A stretch of DNA of 64,000 bases from an uncultured Planctomycetales bacterium (GTDB taxonomy: Bacteria > Planctomycetota > Planctomycetia > Pirellulales > S012-138), in the NCBI GenBank assembly GCA_937982665.1, contig CALJLD010000048.1, positions 1 to 64,000 of the forward strand. Direction: 5' to 3'. Under the pieces are notes generated by a model that was given only the letters and a program-made list of their open reading frames with translations, was not told the DNA's origin and searched no databases. Of this stretch, positions 1-9,240 are shown one piece after another. A program made the position numbers and the translations under genes. Numbering within the stretch: position 1 is the first letter of the stretch; each line of letters starts with the position of its first letter.

Positions 1-597
1 CCACCCTGCCACCCGGGGTAACACCCTGGATTACCGGCCGTTTTGCCGGGGTTACGCCCGGCGTTGAGGGCGATTCCCGGGATCACGGCTGGGAAAGCTC
101 GCGAAATTCTTTTGCGCGCACAAAGTAACACCTCGCGATGGCGCGAAAATGCGCGCGGAAAAACATTTCTCGCTTCAGCCTCGAAATTGCTCTTTGCGGA
201 TGTACACCTTTTGTGGCAATGCGCGCCTTCCGTCATTCCCGCGCAGACGGGAATCCAGTCTATGGCGCGGCATGATGCCAGGTGAAGAAACTACGACGTG
301 TGCAAGCGGCACATCCCCAACTTGGATTGTCGAGCGACAAGTCACTTTTGAGTTGACTGGATTCCCGCCTGCGCGGGAATGACGTTTGGTGGCGTTCGGC
401 GCAAAGGGTGGCAGCGGCCGTGCCACACCATCTGAAATGGCATTCCCTTTCAAAATGTGGCAAGTGAACGCAAAATAGCCTGCGGCTCAAACCAATCCTG
501 GCTTGCGCCTGTCCCGAGTTCAACATTTGGCAATTGCCGGTTTGACCTGAAGAAACTCAATTGCCGCACCAGCGCGTCTTTTTCTCAATCCAATCGC
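1..597. other. Gene-free left edge with GC-rich hairpins and a repeat pair
   Basis: I see no convincing gene upstream of glnD. The first 90 bases hold several short, imperfect GC-rich palindromes and echoes (ggggtaac and ggggttac, ccggccgttttgccgg). They resemble intergenic repetitive DNA rather than coding sequence, although the tail of a gene starting left of the window cannot be excluded. Bases 231-384 carry the inverted repeat pair listed separately. Bases 385-597 can be read in the glnD frame from a GTG at 457, but that stretch does not look like protein. Confidence 0.5.
231..384. repeat. Inverted pair of 30-bp REP/dRS3-like palindromes (MITE-like unit)
   Basis: Bases 231-260 and 355-384 are inverted copies that match at 29 of 30 positions. 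Each begins, on its own strand, with cgtcattcccgcgcag and ends with cgggaatccagtc. Each copy also contains its own ATTCCC...GGGAAT hairpin; in the right copy the arms attcccgc and gcgggaat pair perfectly around ctgc. Together they bracket about 94 bp of unique DNA. The ATTCCC-N8-GGGAAT core matches what I know of Neisseria dRS3 and REP-type repeats found in many bacteria. Whether it is mobilised by a RAYT transposase or acts as a transcript hairpin cannot be told here. Confidence 0.8.
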
Positions 598-3243
598 GTG
601 AACGCTCCACAGCTTGATCAGGCTGAATTTCGCTCGCAGGTCAAACAGAGGCTGCGCGCTGGACGTGCGGATATTGCCAAAGCACACCTGGCCAGCCCGG
701 ACGGTTGGGCGACTTCGGCGGCCATTTGTGATCTTTTCTTCGGCATCTTGCTAGACTATTGGGATCGCGCGCTGCAGCAAGGGATTGCGGAATTCCCCAA
801 CTCTCAGTATCGCATTGCGCTGGCTCCCACCGGCGGATTGGGCCGGAGGGACATCGCGCCGTATTCAGACTTGGACGTCACAATCCTGCACGAGCCCGGC
901 GATGAGGACAGGGTGACGTTGATCGCGCAGCGGCTGCTGCAGGATGTCTTTGACAGCGGGCTGCAACTTTCGCTTTCCGTGCGGACGATCAAGCAGACTT
1001 GCAGCCTTGCGACAAAAGACGCGGAAATTCTCTCCTCGCTGATTGATGCCCGATTCCTGGCCGGATCTGTCAGTCTGTTCCAAGAGTTCCTGGCTGCGTT
1101 GCAAACGCGGATCAAACGCCGGCGCAAAGTGCTTCGCCAAATGGTGTTGGACGCCCGCGAGGTCGAGCGCAATCGCTTTGGCGAAACGACACACCTGTTG
1201 GAGCCGGACGTCAAACGTTCACGCGGCGGGCTGCGAGACGTGCAGTTGCTGCGGTGGGTCGCGGGAACATGGTATGGCATCGCGGAGCCCAAGGATCTCG
1301 TCAAACAAGGTCATCTGGACGAAGACGTCCGCCGGCAACTTTCGGAATCGTGCGGGTACTTGCTGCGGGTGCGGCATGACATGCACTTTGACGCCAACGC
1401 CGCGCGGGACTTGTTGCATCGCGCGGAACAGCTCCGGCTTGCCGAGCAACACGGTATCCAGGGCACCAAAGGGCTGTTGCCGGTGGAAGCCTTCATGCGG
1501 CAGTATTTTTTTCATACGGACCGCATTTGGCACCTGGTCACACGCTTTGTGGAAACGGCCGGGCCAGTCCCAAAAACGCCATCTGTCCTGGCGAGAATCT
1601 TCACCCAGCATGTCGAAGGTGATTACCGCATCGAATCGCCGCACATCTCCGTCACCGCACAAGGGGAAGAACGCCTGCAAACGGGGTTGGCGGAAATCAT
1701 CCGCCTGGCAGGAATTGCCGCAACGTATGGCAAGAAGGTTTCGCTGGCGACTGCCGAAGCCGTGCGACAATCGTTGGCCAACTCCAAAGACGAAGTAGAC
1801 GGAACGTCCGCGGCAAACTTTATCGCGCTTATTGATCAGCCGGTCCGGCTTGGCCAGGCGTTACGGATGCTGCATGAGTACGGGGCGCTGGAGCGAGTGA
1901 TATCCCAATTCGGCTATGCCCGAGGACTCTTGCAATTCAATGCGTACCACAAATACACCGTTGATGAGCATTGCCTGCGTGCGGTGGAGGCGGCCACGGA
2001 ATTCATGGCGGATGCCGGCGCGTTGGGTCGGACGTACCGTTCACTCTCCAGAAAGTACCTGCTGCATCTGGCGCTGTTGATTCATGATTTGGGAAAAGGG
2101 CAAGGCGAAGATCACAGCGATGTCGGCGCGCGAATCGCGGACGAAGTATCGCAAACGCTGCGGCTCACCGCGGTTGACGCGGATGCCCTGCGTTTCTTGG
2201 TACACAAGCATCTGCTGATGTCGCATACGGCCTTTCGTCGTGACACCAGCGATCCGCAATCAGAGTTGCAGTTTGCATTTGATGTTGGCAGTCCGGACTT
2301 GCTGCAAATGCTGTTTGTGTTGACGGCGGCCGACTTCAAGGCGGTGGGGCCTGGTGTGCTCAATGACTGGAAGGTTGACGTGCTCACGTCACTGTATTCG
2401 CGGACGATGAATCACCTGACCGGTGAGAGCCCCACTCCCATTGAGCAACTTCGGGAAGCCAAGGCGGCCATTCGTGAGGTCACCGCCGAGAGCGAGCATG
2501 ACGCGTGGATTGATCGCCAGATTGATGTCTTGCCATCGGCGTATTTGAACGCTCGGCCGGCGGAGCGGATTGCCGATGATCTCAACGCTCTGCAGAATTT
2601 GCAGCCGGGCGAGATCTTTACACAGGGTGAATTTCGCGAAGATTCCAAAACGCTGGAGTTCACCATCGGCGCGCGGCCGCCGCAACCGGCGGATTCGCTC
2701 TCGCGACTCTCCGGTGTTTTGTCCGGCAAGGGGATTCAGATTCACACGGTGGATAGTTATCCGTTGTTGGATGAGCGTGTGATCTATCGATTTTTGCTGG
2801 AAGACGCCGAGTTGGAAGTGATTTCGCCGCCGGCGCGAATCGAAGAATTGGAGCAGGCCCTGCTCGAAGCGTTGGCCAACCCGGACTATCGGCCGACAGC
2901 GGCCCGCAAAGTCTGGCGGACGGCAGCCAAACGCCGCGAAGAGGCCATGCAAGCCTTGCCGGTTCAAGTGCGTGCCGACAACGACACTTCGCCGAATTTC
3001 ACTATTCTGGACGTTTTTGCTCCGGACCAGCTCGCGTTGTTCTATCAGGTGGCCAAAGCCTTGGAAGCGGCCAACCTCCGGGTGGGACTTGCGAAGATGT
3101 CGGCTTATCTGGACCAGGCCTTGGGCGTGTTCTACGTCACCGACAGCGACGGCGGCAAGATTGAAGACGCGTTTCAGCTGCAAGCCATCCGCACCACGCT
3201 TGTCAGCCGGTTGGAACGAAAGCGAGTTGATGCCAAAAGCTGA
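598..3243 (+). CDS. glnD: [Protein-PII] uridylyltransferase / uridylyl-removing enzyme GlnD
   Basis: Bifunctional nitrogen sensor that uridylylates PII proteins when glutamine is low and removes UMP when it is high, so controlling glutamine synthetase and nitrogen transcription in the cytoplasm. The nucleotidyltransferase motif GGLGRRDIAPYSDLD lies at residues 79-93, with SDxD as metal ligands. The HD-domain motif HDLGKG is at 496-501 (uridylyl-removing site). Two ACT domains follow at about 685-750 and 800-875 (glutamine sensing). The frame is open from a GTG at 457, but those 47 codons look non-coding. I chose the GTG at 598, which places the motif at about the same distance from the N-terminus as in enterobacterial GlnD. 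Neither start has a clear Shine-Dalgarno site. No glnB or amtB is adjacent. Confidence 0.93.
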   Translation: MNAPQLDQAEFRSQVKQRLRAGRADIAKAHLASPDGWATSAAICDLFFGILLDYWDRALQQGIAEFPNSQYRIALAPTGGLGRRDIAPYSDLDVTILHEPGDEDRVTLIAQRLLQDVFDSGLQLSLSVRTIKQTCSLATKDAEILSSLIDARFLAGSVSLFQEFLAALQTRIKRRRKVLRQMVLDAREVERNRFGETTHLLEPDVKRSRGGLRDVQLLRWVAGTWYGIAEPKDLVKQGHLDEDVRRQLSESCGYLLRVRHDMHFDANAARDLLHRAEQLRLAEQHGIQGTKGLLPVEAFMRQYFFHTDRIWHLVTRFVETAGPVPKTPSVLARIFTQHVEGDYRIESPHISVTAQGEERLQTGLAEIIRLAGIAATYGKKVSLATAEAVRQSLANSKDEVDGTSAANFIALIDQPVRLGQALRMLHEYGALERVISQFGYARGLLQFNAYHKYTVDEHCLRAVEAATEFMADAGALGRTYRSLSRKYLLHLALLIHDLGKGQGEDHSDVGARIADEVSQTLRLTAVDADALRFLVHKHLLMSHTAFRRDTSDPQSELQFAFDVGSPDLLQMLFVLTAADFKAVGPGVLNDWKVDVLTSLYSRTMNHLTGESPTPIEQLREAKAAIREVTAESEHDAWIDRQIDVLPSAYLNARPAERIADDLNALQNLQPGEIFTQGEFREDSKTLEFTIGARPPQPADSLSRLSGVLSGKGIQIHTVDSYPLLDERVIYRFLLEDAELEVISPPARIEELEQALLEALANPDYRPTAARKVWRTAAKRREEAMQALPVQVRADNDTSPNFTILDVFAPDQLALFYQVAKALEAANLRVGLAKMSAYLDQALGVFYVTDSDGGKIEDAFQLQAIRTTLVSRLERKRVDAKS

Positions 3244-3389
3244 ACTTCAGCAGCTGTGCCAGCTAGGCTGATTCGGTGGGAACGAAACCAGGCCGCCGAC
3301 AGGTTGAGTGCGCTTCGCAGGAATTAGAAGGCACTGGCAGAGCCAGCGGTACCCTGCGGATAACATTGCTATTGAGCTCGTCACGCAGA

Positions 3390-4313
3390 TCAATCGGCCA
3401 CCAGCATATAGGCGTTGTCCGCCGCTTGCTCTTCATAGACGTGGACCTTGTTGCGGCCCACTTCTTTGGAGCGGTAGGTGGCGTGATCCGCTTTTTGGAT
3501 CAGGCTCTTTGCGTCGTCGTTTTCGTCCGGTGTGGCAACGCCCATGCTGAAGGTGATGCTGGCGCGTTGGTCCGCCGCGACGTTGAACACGACCGATGCG
3601 ACGCGGCTGCGAATTCGCTCGGCGATGTCCGCGCCTCGCTTGAGTTCGCAACTTGAGATCAGAATCGCGAATTCGTCACCACCGTATCGCGCGATGAAAT
3701 CCTTGTCTCGCAAGAAAGACTTGAGGAAGCTGCCGAGCCGTTCGACAACGTGGTCGCCGGCTTGATGGCCGTGGGTATCGTTGATCCACTTGAAGTGGTC
3801 GATATCGGCCAGGACCATCACAAACGGTGTGCCGTGTTTGTGCCAGTCACGCAGGCACATTTCGAGCTTTTCGTCAAAAGCCTTACGATTGGCAACACCG
3901 GAAAGAGCGTCAGTGCGAGCCTCTTTTCGGGTGCGGTCAATCTCCTCCGCCTGCTCTTCCATGCGGTAGCGAGCGTAGGTCAGGTCTTCTTCCAACTTGC
4001 GGTTGGACTCCAGCACGGAGGCAATCTGCTTGAGCAAGCGGCGCTGCTCCTCCGTCATTTCTCCATCAGACGCCCGATCCACGACATCCTGCCCGACCTG
4101 GCGAATCTCCATGTTGTGCGAATCGACGTCGGCCGTGAGTTCCTCCGCGGTGGACAGCAAACTGCTGAGCACCTTGATGGAAGTATCACGTTCCTTGGCG
4201 ATCTGATCCCGCTCACGAGTCAGGCGGCGGGCCCAACCCATGTAGTATCCCACGGCGAGGCCAACCACCACGCTCGTCAGCACAAACGGGAGTACGTACT
4301 GGAGGGAATGCAC
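3390..4313 (-). CDS. Membrane-anchored diguanylate cyclase (GGDEF)
   Basis: Makes cyclic di-GMP from two GTP. An N-terminal membrane helix (residues about 4-25) is followed by a helical coiled-coil region of about 110 residues that probably mediates dimerisation, and then a GGDEF domain. The signature GGDEF is at residues 211-215. The inhibitory I-site RDKD is at 202-205, exactly five residues upstream, so product feedback inhibition is likely. The start is a GTG at 4313 with AAGGA ten bases upstream. A longer frame reaches 4391 but its added N-terminus looks unnatural. It is convergent with glnD and divergent from the HD-GYP gene, so one intergenic region of about 320 bp may serve both cyclic-di-GMP genes. 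Confidence 0.92.
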   Translation of the reverse strand: MHSLQYVLPFVLTSVVVGLAVGYYMGWARRLTRERDQIAKERDTSIKVLSSLLSTAEELTADVDSHNMEIRQVGQDVVDRASDGEMTEEQRRLLKQIASVLESNRKLEEDLTYARYRMEEQAEEIDRTRKEARTDALSGVANRKAFDEKLEMCLRDWHKHGTPFVMVLADIDHFKWINDTHGHQAGDHVVERLGSFLKSFLRDKDFIARYGGDEFAILISSCELKRGADIAERIRSRVASVVFNVAADQRASITFSMGVATPDENDDAKSLIQKADHATYRSKEVGRNKVHVYEEQAADNAYMLVAD

Positions 4314-4633
4314 GTTATGGAGTTCCTTGTTGCATCGCCGTATGCAGGTGCCCATCCGGTTATCGGACGTGTTACGAATGCGCCAACGCAAGCGTCAGAA
4401 ACACATCACGTCCAAACATAGGACACATTGTGGGGCGCATCGGACGATTCTTTGCGAGATATTTCCCATGGTCGAAATCCGGCCAACCCGGATTTTTGAA
4501 GTACGCTTGAGCGGACTTCGCCAACTCTTGATTCTTGGGAATTACGGAGGGGCAAGCGGCCAGCGATATCTCCACGTGATATCACGGGCATAGCAGGGGC
4601 GAGTTCAGGCACGAGGTCATTGCGTTTGTAGAA

Positions 4634-5758
4634 ATGGTGCAATCACACCACAGACTGGTTCTTCTGGCGACTGACTCCGCGGAGCGTGCGCGCTGCGTTG
4701 AAGATGCGCTTGCGCACTCGCGCGGCGCAATCGAATTGCTGTGGGGAACAATCGAACTACGAACCTCCGACAACCTGCGCGATGTCGCCAAGCGGCTGGA
4801 ATCTCGCCTGTACGATGTGGTGCTGTTGGACCCGTCCTTGGGTGTTCGCGAAGGCAACGATCCGCTCAATACGATTTTGATTGCCTCGCCGCGGACAGCA
4901 GTAGTGGCGATGGTCAGCGAGCAAGAGGACGGAGCCGCGTTGGATATCCTCCGTCGAGGCGCTCAAGACTACATCATGGCCGAAGAGATCGACTACCGAT
5001 CTTTGACGCGCGTGTTGCATGGCGCCGCGGAGCGCAAATCGACCGAAATGGCGATTGCGGAAAGCCGCGCGGAGTTGATCTGGCGACTCGCCAAGGCGGC
5101 CGAGTATCGCGACAACGAGACAGGCAACCATGTTGTTCGCGTGGGGTGTTATGCCCGGGAGATTGGAATCGCTCTGGGCTTAAGCCGCAACGAGATTGAG
5201 ACCATCTTCCTTGCCGCTCCGTTACACGATATCGGCAAGATCAGCATCCCGGACGCCATCCTCAAGAAGCCAGGACGGCTGACGGATGAAGAAATGCGCG
5301 TCATGCAACAGCATTGTGCGATTGGGGCGCGGATCCTTGATGACAGTACTGATGCCAGCCAATCCCAATACGCAAAGCGTGTGATCTCTTCAGGTTGCTT
5401 GGGCGTTCACGATGATCCTGTGCGCTCGATGGCTCGTCGGATTGCGATGTCGCACCATGAACGCTGGGACGGAACCGGCTACCCCGGACGCCTGGCCGGT
5501 GACCGCATTCCGCTGGAGGCCAGGATTGTTGCTCTGTGCGATGTGTTTGACGCGCTGCTTTCGCCGCGACCATACAAGCGGGCTTTTGATTTGAATAAGT
5601 GCTTGGAGATCATTCGCAAAGGACGCGGAAACCACTTTGACCCGGCTGTGAGCGATGCCTTTGAGCGTTGCTTGCCGACGATCATGGAGATTCGCGCGGA
5701 CCTTGTGGATACCCAAGAGGAAGAGGCCAAGGATTGCATCGAGTGGTCTTACGTCTAG
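4634..5758 (+). CDS. HD-GYP cyclic-di-GMP phosphodiesterase with receiver-like N-terminus
   Basis: Predicted to hydrolyse cyclic di-GMP. Residues 1-125 look like a response-regulator receiver fold (strand VVLLDPS, later AQDYIMAEE), but the acidic pocket is poor, so phosphorylation is uncertain. Residues 140-350 form an HD-GYP domain with HDIGK starting at residue 198 and HHERWDGTGYP at 274-284; both HD and GYP signatures are intact. The second GGDEF gene starts 14 bases after the stop, which implies co-transcription of opposing activities. The start ATG at 4634 has only a weak ribosome site and the adjacent GTG at 4637 is an alternative. Confidence 0.92.
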   Translation: MVQSHHRLVLLATDSAERARCVEDALAHSRGAIELLWGTIELRTSDNLRDVAKRLESRLYDVVLLDPSLGVREGNDPLNTILIASPRTAVVAMVSEQEDGAALDILRRGAQDYIMAEEIDYRSLTRVLHGAAERKSTEMAIAESRAELIWRLAKAAEYRDNETGNHVVRVGCYAREIGIALGLSRNEIETIFLAAPLHDIGKISIPDAILKKPGRLTDEEMRVMQQHCAIGARILDDSTDASQSQYAKRVISSGCLGVHDDPVRSMARRIAMSHHERWDGTGYPGRLAGDRIPLEARIVALCDVFDALLSPRPYKRAFDLNKCLEIIRKGRGNHFDPAVSDAFERCLPTIMEIRADLVDTQEEEAKDCIEWSYV

Positions 5759-5772
5759 CGCTTGATGATTGA

Positions 5773-6864
5773 ATGACTATGCCGGATCCATCGTCCATCT
5801 TGAGTTCCTATGAGCCCATCTTTGCCGCGGCCAGTTGGTGGCCAACGGCAACGCTCGCCACGCATCTCTTGATTGCAACTGCGCTGCTGTGGTGGTTGTG
5901 GGATAGCCGCAAGCAGCGTCGGGCTCGTGAAGAGCTGAGCTCGGCTGTCGCCGCGTTTGACCGGCTGTTTGAAGTGACATCGGGTATGGCGAACGATGTC
6001 GAAGACCACTTCGAGAAGATGCAAGCTCTGCACCAGCAACTTGATACTTGGAAGAAGCAACAGCCGGCCAAGAAATCCCAGAGTGACATTCTGACGGTTG
6101 TGGAGCAACTGCTGGAATCCAACCTCTGGCTCATGCAGCGAATTGGCGCCGCGGAGACCCAATTGGTTGACCAGCGGGCGGAAATCCAAAGGCACGCTTC
6201 GGCAGCACAGCGGGACTCCTTGACGGGATTGTGGAACCGCCGCGCATTTGACCTGGCCATGCAAAGACACCTGGCTGCGTGGCGAGAGCAACAGACGCCG
6301 GTTGTGCTGCTGTTGATTGACGTCGACTTCTTTAAGCAGATCAATGATGGCTTTGGGCATCCCGCCGGTGACCGCGTGCTCAAGACTGTCGTGCAGGTGA
6401 TTTCTCGCGCTGTTCGCAGTACAGACGCGCTGTATCGCTTTGGAGGCGACGAGCTGGCGCTCATTCTTGGCGGAGCGACGTTGGAAAACGGATGCAAGGT
6501 GGCCGAGAAGATTCGCGCCGCCGTTGCTCGATTGGGCCGCTTTACCGACCTGGGCGTTACGCTTTCGATTAGTTGCGGCCTGGCTGCTGCCACCCAGGAA
6601 GAAGATGCCGCGGCCTTATTGCGCCGCGCGGACGGGGCGCTCTTCGCCAGCAAGGAACAAGGGCGAAACCGCGTCAGCATGCATGACGGTCAAGCTTGCC
6701 AACCGGTCACTGGCGAACGCCAGTCAGGCATCGCAACTGTGCCGGCAACCTCCGGCGGCCCCCAAACGGCCGTGCTGGAAGCTCCGCCGCAAGGCAGCAT
6801 GGAAGCGTTGGACGCAGCGTGTGACGCGCTCCAGCAGCGACTGAATGAGATCTCCGAAAACTAA
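5773..6864 (+). CDS. Membrane-anchored diguanylate cyclase with GGDEL signature
   Basis: Second diguanylate cyclase of the group. A hydrophobic helix lies near residues 20-40, followed by about 115 residues of predicted helix or coiled coil and a GGDEF-family domain. The active-site loop reads GGDEL (residues 224-228) instead of GGDEF. GGDEL is a known variant that often keeps activity. The I-site RSTD sits at 215-218 with the standard five-residue gap. The C-terminal 70 residues (after about 295) are low-complexity and then helical, with no recognised domain. It lies 14 bases behind the HD-GYP gene and is probably in the same operon. The overall plan resembles the cyclase at 3390-4313, suggesting a local duplication. 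Confidence 0.9.
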   Translation: MTMPDPSSILSSYEPIFAAASWWPTATLATHLLIATALLWWLWDSRKQRRAREELSSAVAAFDRLFEVTSGMANDVEDHFEKMQALHQQLDTWKKQQPAKKSQSDILTVVEQLLESNLWLMQRIGAAETQLVDQRAEIQRHASAAQRDSLTGLWNRRAFDLAMQRHLAAWREQQTPVVLLLIDVDFFKQINDGFGHPAGDRVLKTVVQVISRAVRSTDALYRFGGDELALILGGATLENGCKVAEKIRAAVARLGRFTDLGVTLSISCGLAAATQEEDAAALLRRADGALFASKEQGRNRVSMHDGQACQPVTGERQSGIATVPATSGGPQTAVLEAPPQGSMEALDAACDALQQRLNEISEN

Positions 6865-7046
6865 GCTGGCGGCCGATTCTCTTGGCATGACAGGCATTGG
6901 AGAAAGTGGCTGCGCCGCGCTTGTGGAGCCCATCAGCGTCATGGCTGCGCGACCAGCTGGCCTTCAACGATGATTGCCGCTTTCGACCCAGGTTGCAGCT
7001 GCGGTAGAATGACACGCAGAGTTCCTGCGTTCCATGACTGATTGCG

Positions 7047-7409
7047 ATGTCGATGCGACCTACAGCGAAATTCTGGGTGTTGATTGGAATCGCCTATGCT
7101 TTGCTCATCGGCGGAGCCGTGTGGGGACTTGTCGCGGCACGTGGTTGGGCCATTTCAACGTTGGATAACTCGGCCGAACAGGAAAACTGGGCGAAGTGGC
7201 AAGAAGATACCCAGGCGAAACAGGACGACTTACAAATCCCAGAGTCCAGACGGGGCCACACTTCCGCTGAGCCGCCAGCACTCATCTTGTTGCGCGACTA
7301 TTTCGCCAGCCTTGTCACCACAACGGTGATCTTGGGCACATTTCTGTTTGCGTTCTTTGTCTTCGTCGCGCGGGGAGCGAGTCGCTCCGGCGGAACGCCC
7401 ACAAGTTAG
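7047..7409 (+). CDS. Small two-helix membrane protein, unknown function
   Basis: A 120-residue protein not recognised as a named family. Residues about 8-30 (FWVLIGIAYALLIGGAVWGL) and 85-108 (LVTTTVILGTFLFAFFVFVA) are strong membrane helices. A polar loop of about 50 residues rich in Gln, Lys, Glu and Trp lies between them, and the C-terminus is short and basic. The even number of helices puts both ends on the same side of the membrane. It stands alone, about 180 bp after the cyclase and before the DUF1598-type gene. The codon usage looks normal for the neighbourhood. Confidence 0.6.
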   Translation: MSMRPTAKFWVLIGIAYALLIGGAVWGLVAARGWAISTLDNSAEQENWAKWQEDTQAKQDDLQIPESRRGHTSAEPPALILLRDYFASLVTTTVILGTFLFAFFVFVARGASRSGGTPTS

Positions 7410-7589
7410 GCGATTGCCCATCGGCAAGTTACACGCTGGCGGAACTGCGCGTTTTGCAGCAAAGCGCCGACAATTTTGCGTTGTCTTTGACTTTGCGCAC
7501 GGCGCAATTTCTTGTCCATTCGCTCGCTGAGCACTACCTTGGCGGTTAGTGAATTCAAATGTCGTGTTTCCCGCGGAACGGAGGAACCC

Positions 7590-9008
7590 ATGCCTGCTTG
7601 CAAGTCCTCAAGGCATCTTTGGCTTGCAGCGTTTGCCATTGTCGCGGCGCTGAGTCTTTGCTTAACACAAAGTCGTGTTGCCTACGGTCAGGCGTCAATC
7701 AACATTACAACGTTGCGGCCCTTTGTGACGGGCATTGTGCCGGTCGTTGGCAATGGCGCAGTCGGCGGAATCGCCATTGATGCGCAGGGGATAGTGAGCC
7801 GCTCGAGTGTGGACGCTATGGGGAAATTGGCGGACGAGCGGCGGGCGGCGCTGCACATGGAGTTGTCCGCTGACATTTCCGCCGCGAGCGATCTTCGCAA
7901 GGTTTCACTGCGGCGCTTGGAACAAGCCATCTACGCTAAGCGGAAGGCCGATCAATCGCTGGATCAAGAGATGTTACTCTTGGCTGGTCTGCAAGACGTG
8001 CAGTTCATCTTTCTCCACCCGGAAGAGAACGACATCATCATTGCCGGCAGGGCGGAAGGTTGGGAACTGGACAAAGCCGGATATCTTGTGGGCGCGAAGT
8101 CACGACGACCTGTGCTGCAGCTTGAGGATCTTATGACGGTGCTCCGCGGAATGGACGCGGCGCGCGAAACAGGCATTACTTGTTCGATCGATCCCTCCGC
8201 GGACGGCTTGGCCAGCCTTCAGGATTACTTTGACAGTGGTCCGCGAATGAGCGAGCGCGCCATGCGCCGCATGGAGCAGCTAGTGGGGCCGCAGTCCGTT
8301 ACGTTGGCGGGAGTGCCGGCCGATAGCCACTTTGCCCGAGTGATGGTGGCCGCGGACTTTCTCATGAAGCGGATTGCGATGGGTTTGGAGAAATCGCCCG
8401 TGCGGGCGCTTCCGAGCTATATGCAAATGCTGAAGAGCGCTAGGGTGCCCATTCCAAAGGACTCCATGCCGCGGTGGTGGCTTGCTCCCGACTATGCGGC
8501 GCCTGTCCGAGACTCGGCCGGGCTGGCGTATGCCCTGCCGCAATCCGGTGTGAAGGTCATGACGGAAGACAGCTACCTGTTGGACGACGGAACCCTGCAG
8601 CGTACGGAAGATGCCAATCCAGCGGCCAAGGATTGGGCCGACCGATTTGGCGAACATTACACAGAAGTCTCCGAGAAGATGCCGGTGTTCGCCCAGTTGC
8701 GATGCTTGATGGACCTGGCGATCGTTGCGGCGATTGCTCGCGACCCGCAGACCATGAGCACGATCGGTTACGACTTTCCGCTGCTGACCAGTGACGAGGC
8801 ATTGCCGGTCGCCAGCTACCACGTACCCCAACAGATCGCGTCGCAATCCTCTTTCATCAAGAAGGGGAATCAGTATGTGATCAGCATCTCCGGCGGTGTT
8901 GATCTGGCGCCTGGCGAGGTGCTTGGCTCCGCGACATTGGGTGAAGATGTGGCAAAAGATCGGGCAGCCGCATTGCCAACGGCGAACGAAAACTGGTGGT
9001 GGGATTAA
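7590..9008 (+). CDS. Secreted DUF1598-type planctomycete protein
   Basis: A 472-residue exported protein. The ATG at 7590 follows a good ribosome site (GGAGG, 7 bases upstream) and opens a clear signal peptide (LWLAAFAIVAALSLCL, with cleavage likely after VAYGQ). A longer frame from 7512 would bury this signal. The central stretch around residues 215-260 (MEQLVGPQSVTLAGVPADSH followed by FARVMVAADFLMKRI) resembles the planctomycete family DUF1598 as I remember it. Flanking parts are rich in Met, Pro and Trp and unfamiliar. No catalytic motif is visible. Function unknown; envelope location inferred. Confidence 0.8.
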   Translation: MPACKSSRHLWLAAFAIVAALSLCLTQSRVAYGQASINITTLRPFVTGIVPVVGNGAVGGIAIDAQGIVSRSSVDAMGKLADERRAALHMELSADISAASDLRKVSLRRLEQAIYAKRKADQSLDQEMLLLAGLQDVQFIFLHPEENDIIIAGRAEGWELDKAGYLVGAKSRRPVLQLEDLMTVLRGMDAARETGITCSIDPSADGLASLQDYFDSGPRMSERAMRRMEQLVGPQSVTLAGVPADSHFARVMVAADFLMKRIAMGLEKSPVRALPSYMQMLKSARVPIPKDSMPRWWLAPDYAAPVRDSAGLAYALPQSGVKVMTEDSYLLDDGTLQRTEDANPAAKDWADRFGEHYTEVSEKMPVFAQLRCLMDLAIVAAIARDPQTMSTIGYDFPLLTSDEALPVASYHVPQQIASQSSFIKKGNQYVISISGGVDLAPGEVLGSATLGEDVAKDRAAALPTANENWWWD

Positions 9009-9048
9009 GCGGAGCGGTGCCTGCCAGCATTATCTTCATGAGTGGACG

Positions 9049-9078
9049 ACGGGCGAGTTCTGCGGAACTCGCCCGTTT
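9049..9078 (+). terminator. Hairpin downstream of the DUF1598-type gene
   Basis: Arms acgggcgagttc (9049-9060) and gaactcgcccgt (9065-9076) form a perfect 12-bp stem around tgcg. Only three T follow, so it is a weak intrinsic terminator or an mRNA-stabilising hairpin, 40 bp after the stop codon. Confidence 0.55.
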
Positions 9079-9240
9079 GCATGCGCGGGCGATATCTCAG
9101 GACGTTTGACCGTGCCGCTACAACCGGCACAGTTTGCCCAAGCGGGCCCCGGATGACCAGTTTAAGCCCGGTCCCGTTGGGCTGCCGATGCCAATCAGGT
9201 AAAGAGCGCCGAGTCCGCTGGTTCTCCCGAGGAGGAAGAA

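Noticed and set aside
457..597. N-terminal extension of GlnD from a GTG at 457
   Set aside because: The 47 extra residues are Ser/Asn/Cys-rich and unlike GlnD; the GTG at 598 gives family-like spacing, although this is not certain.
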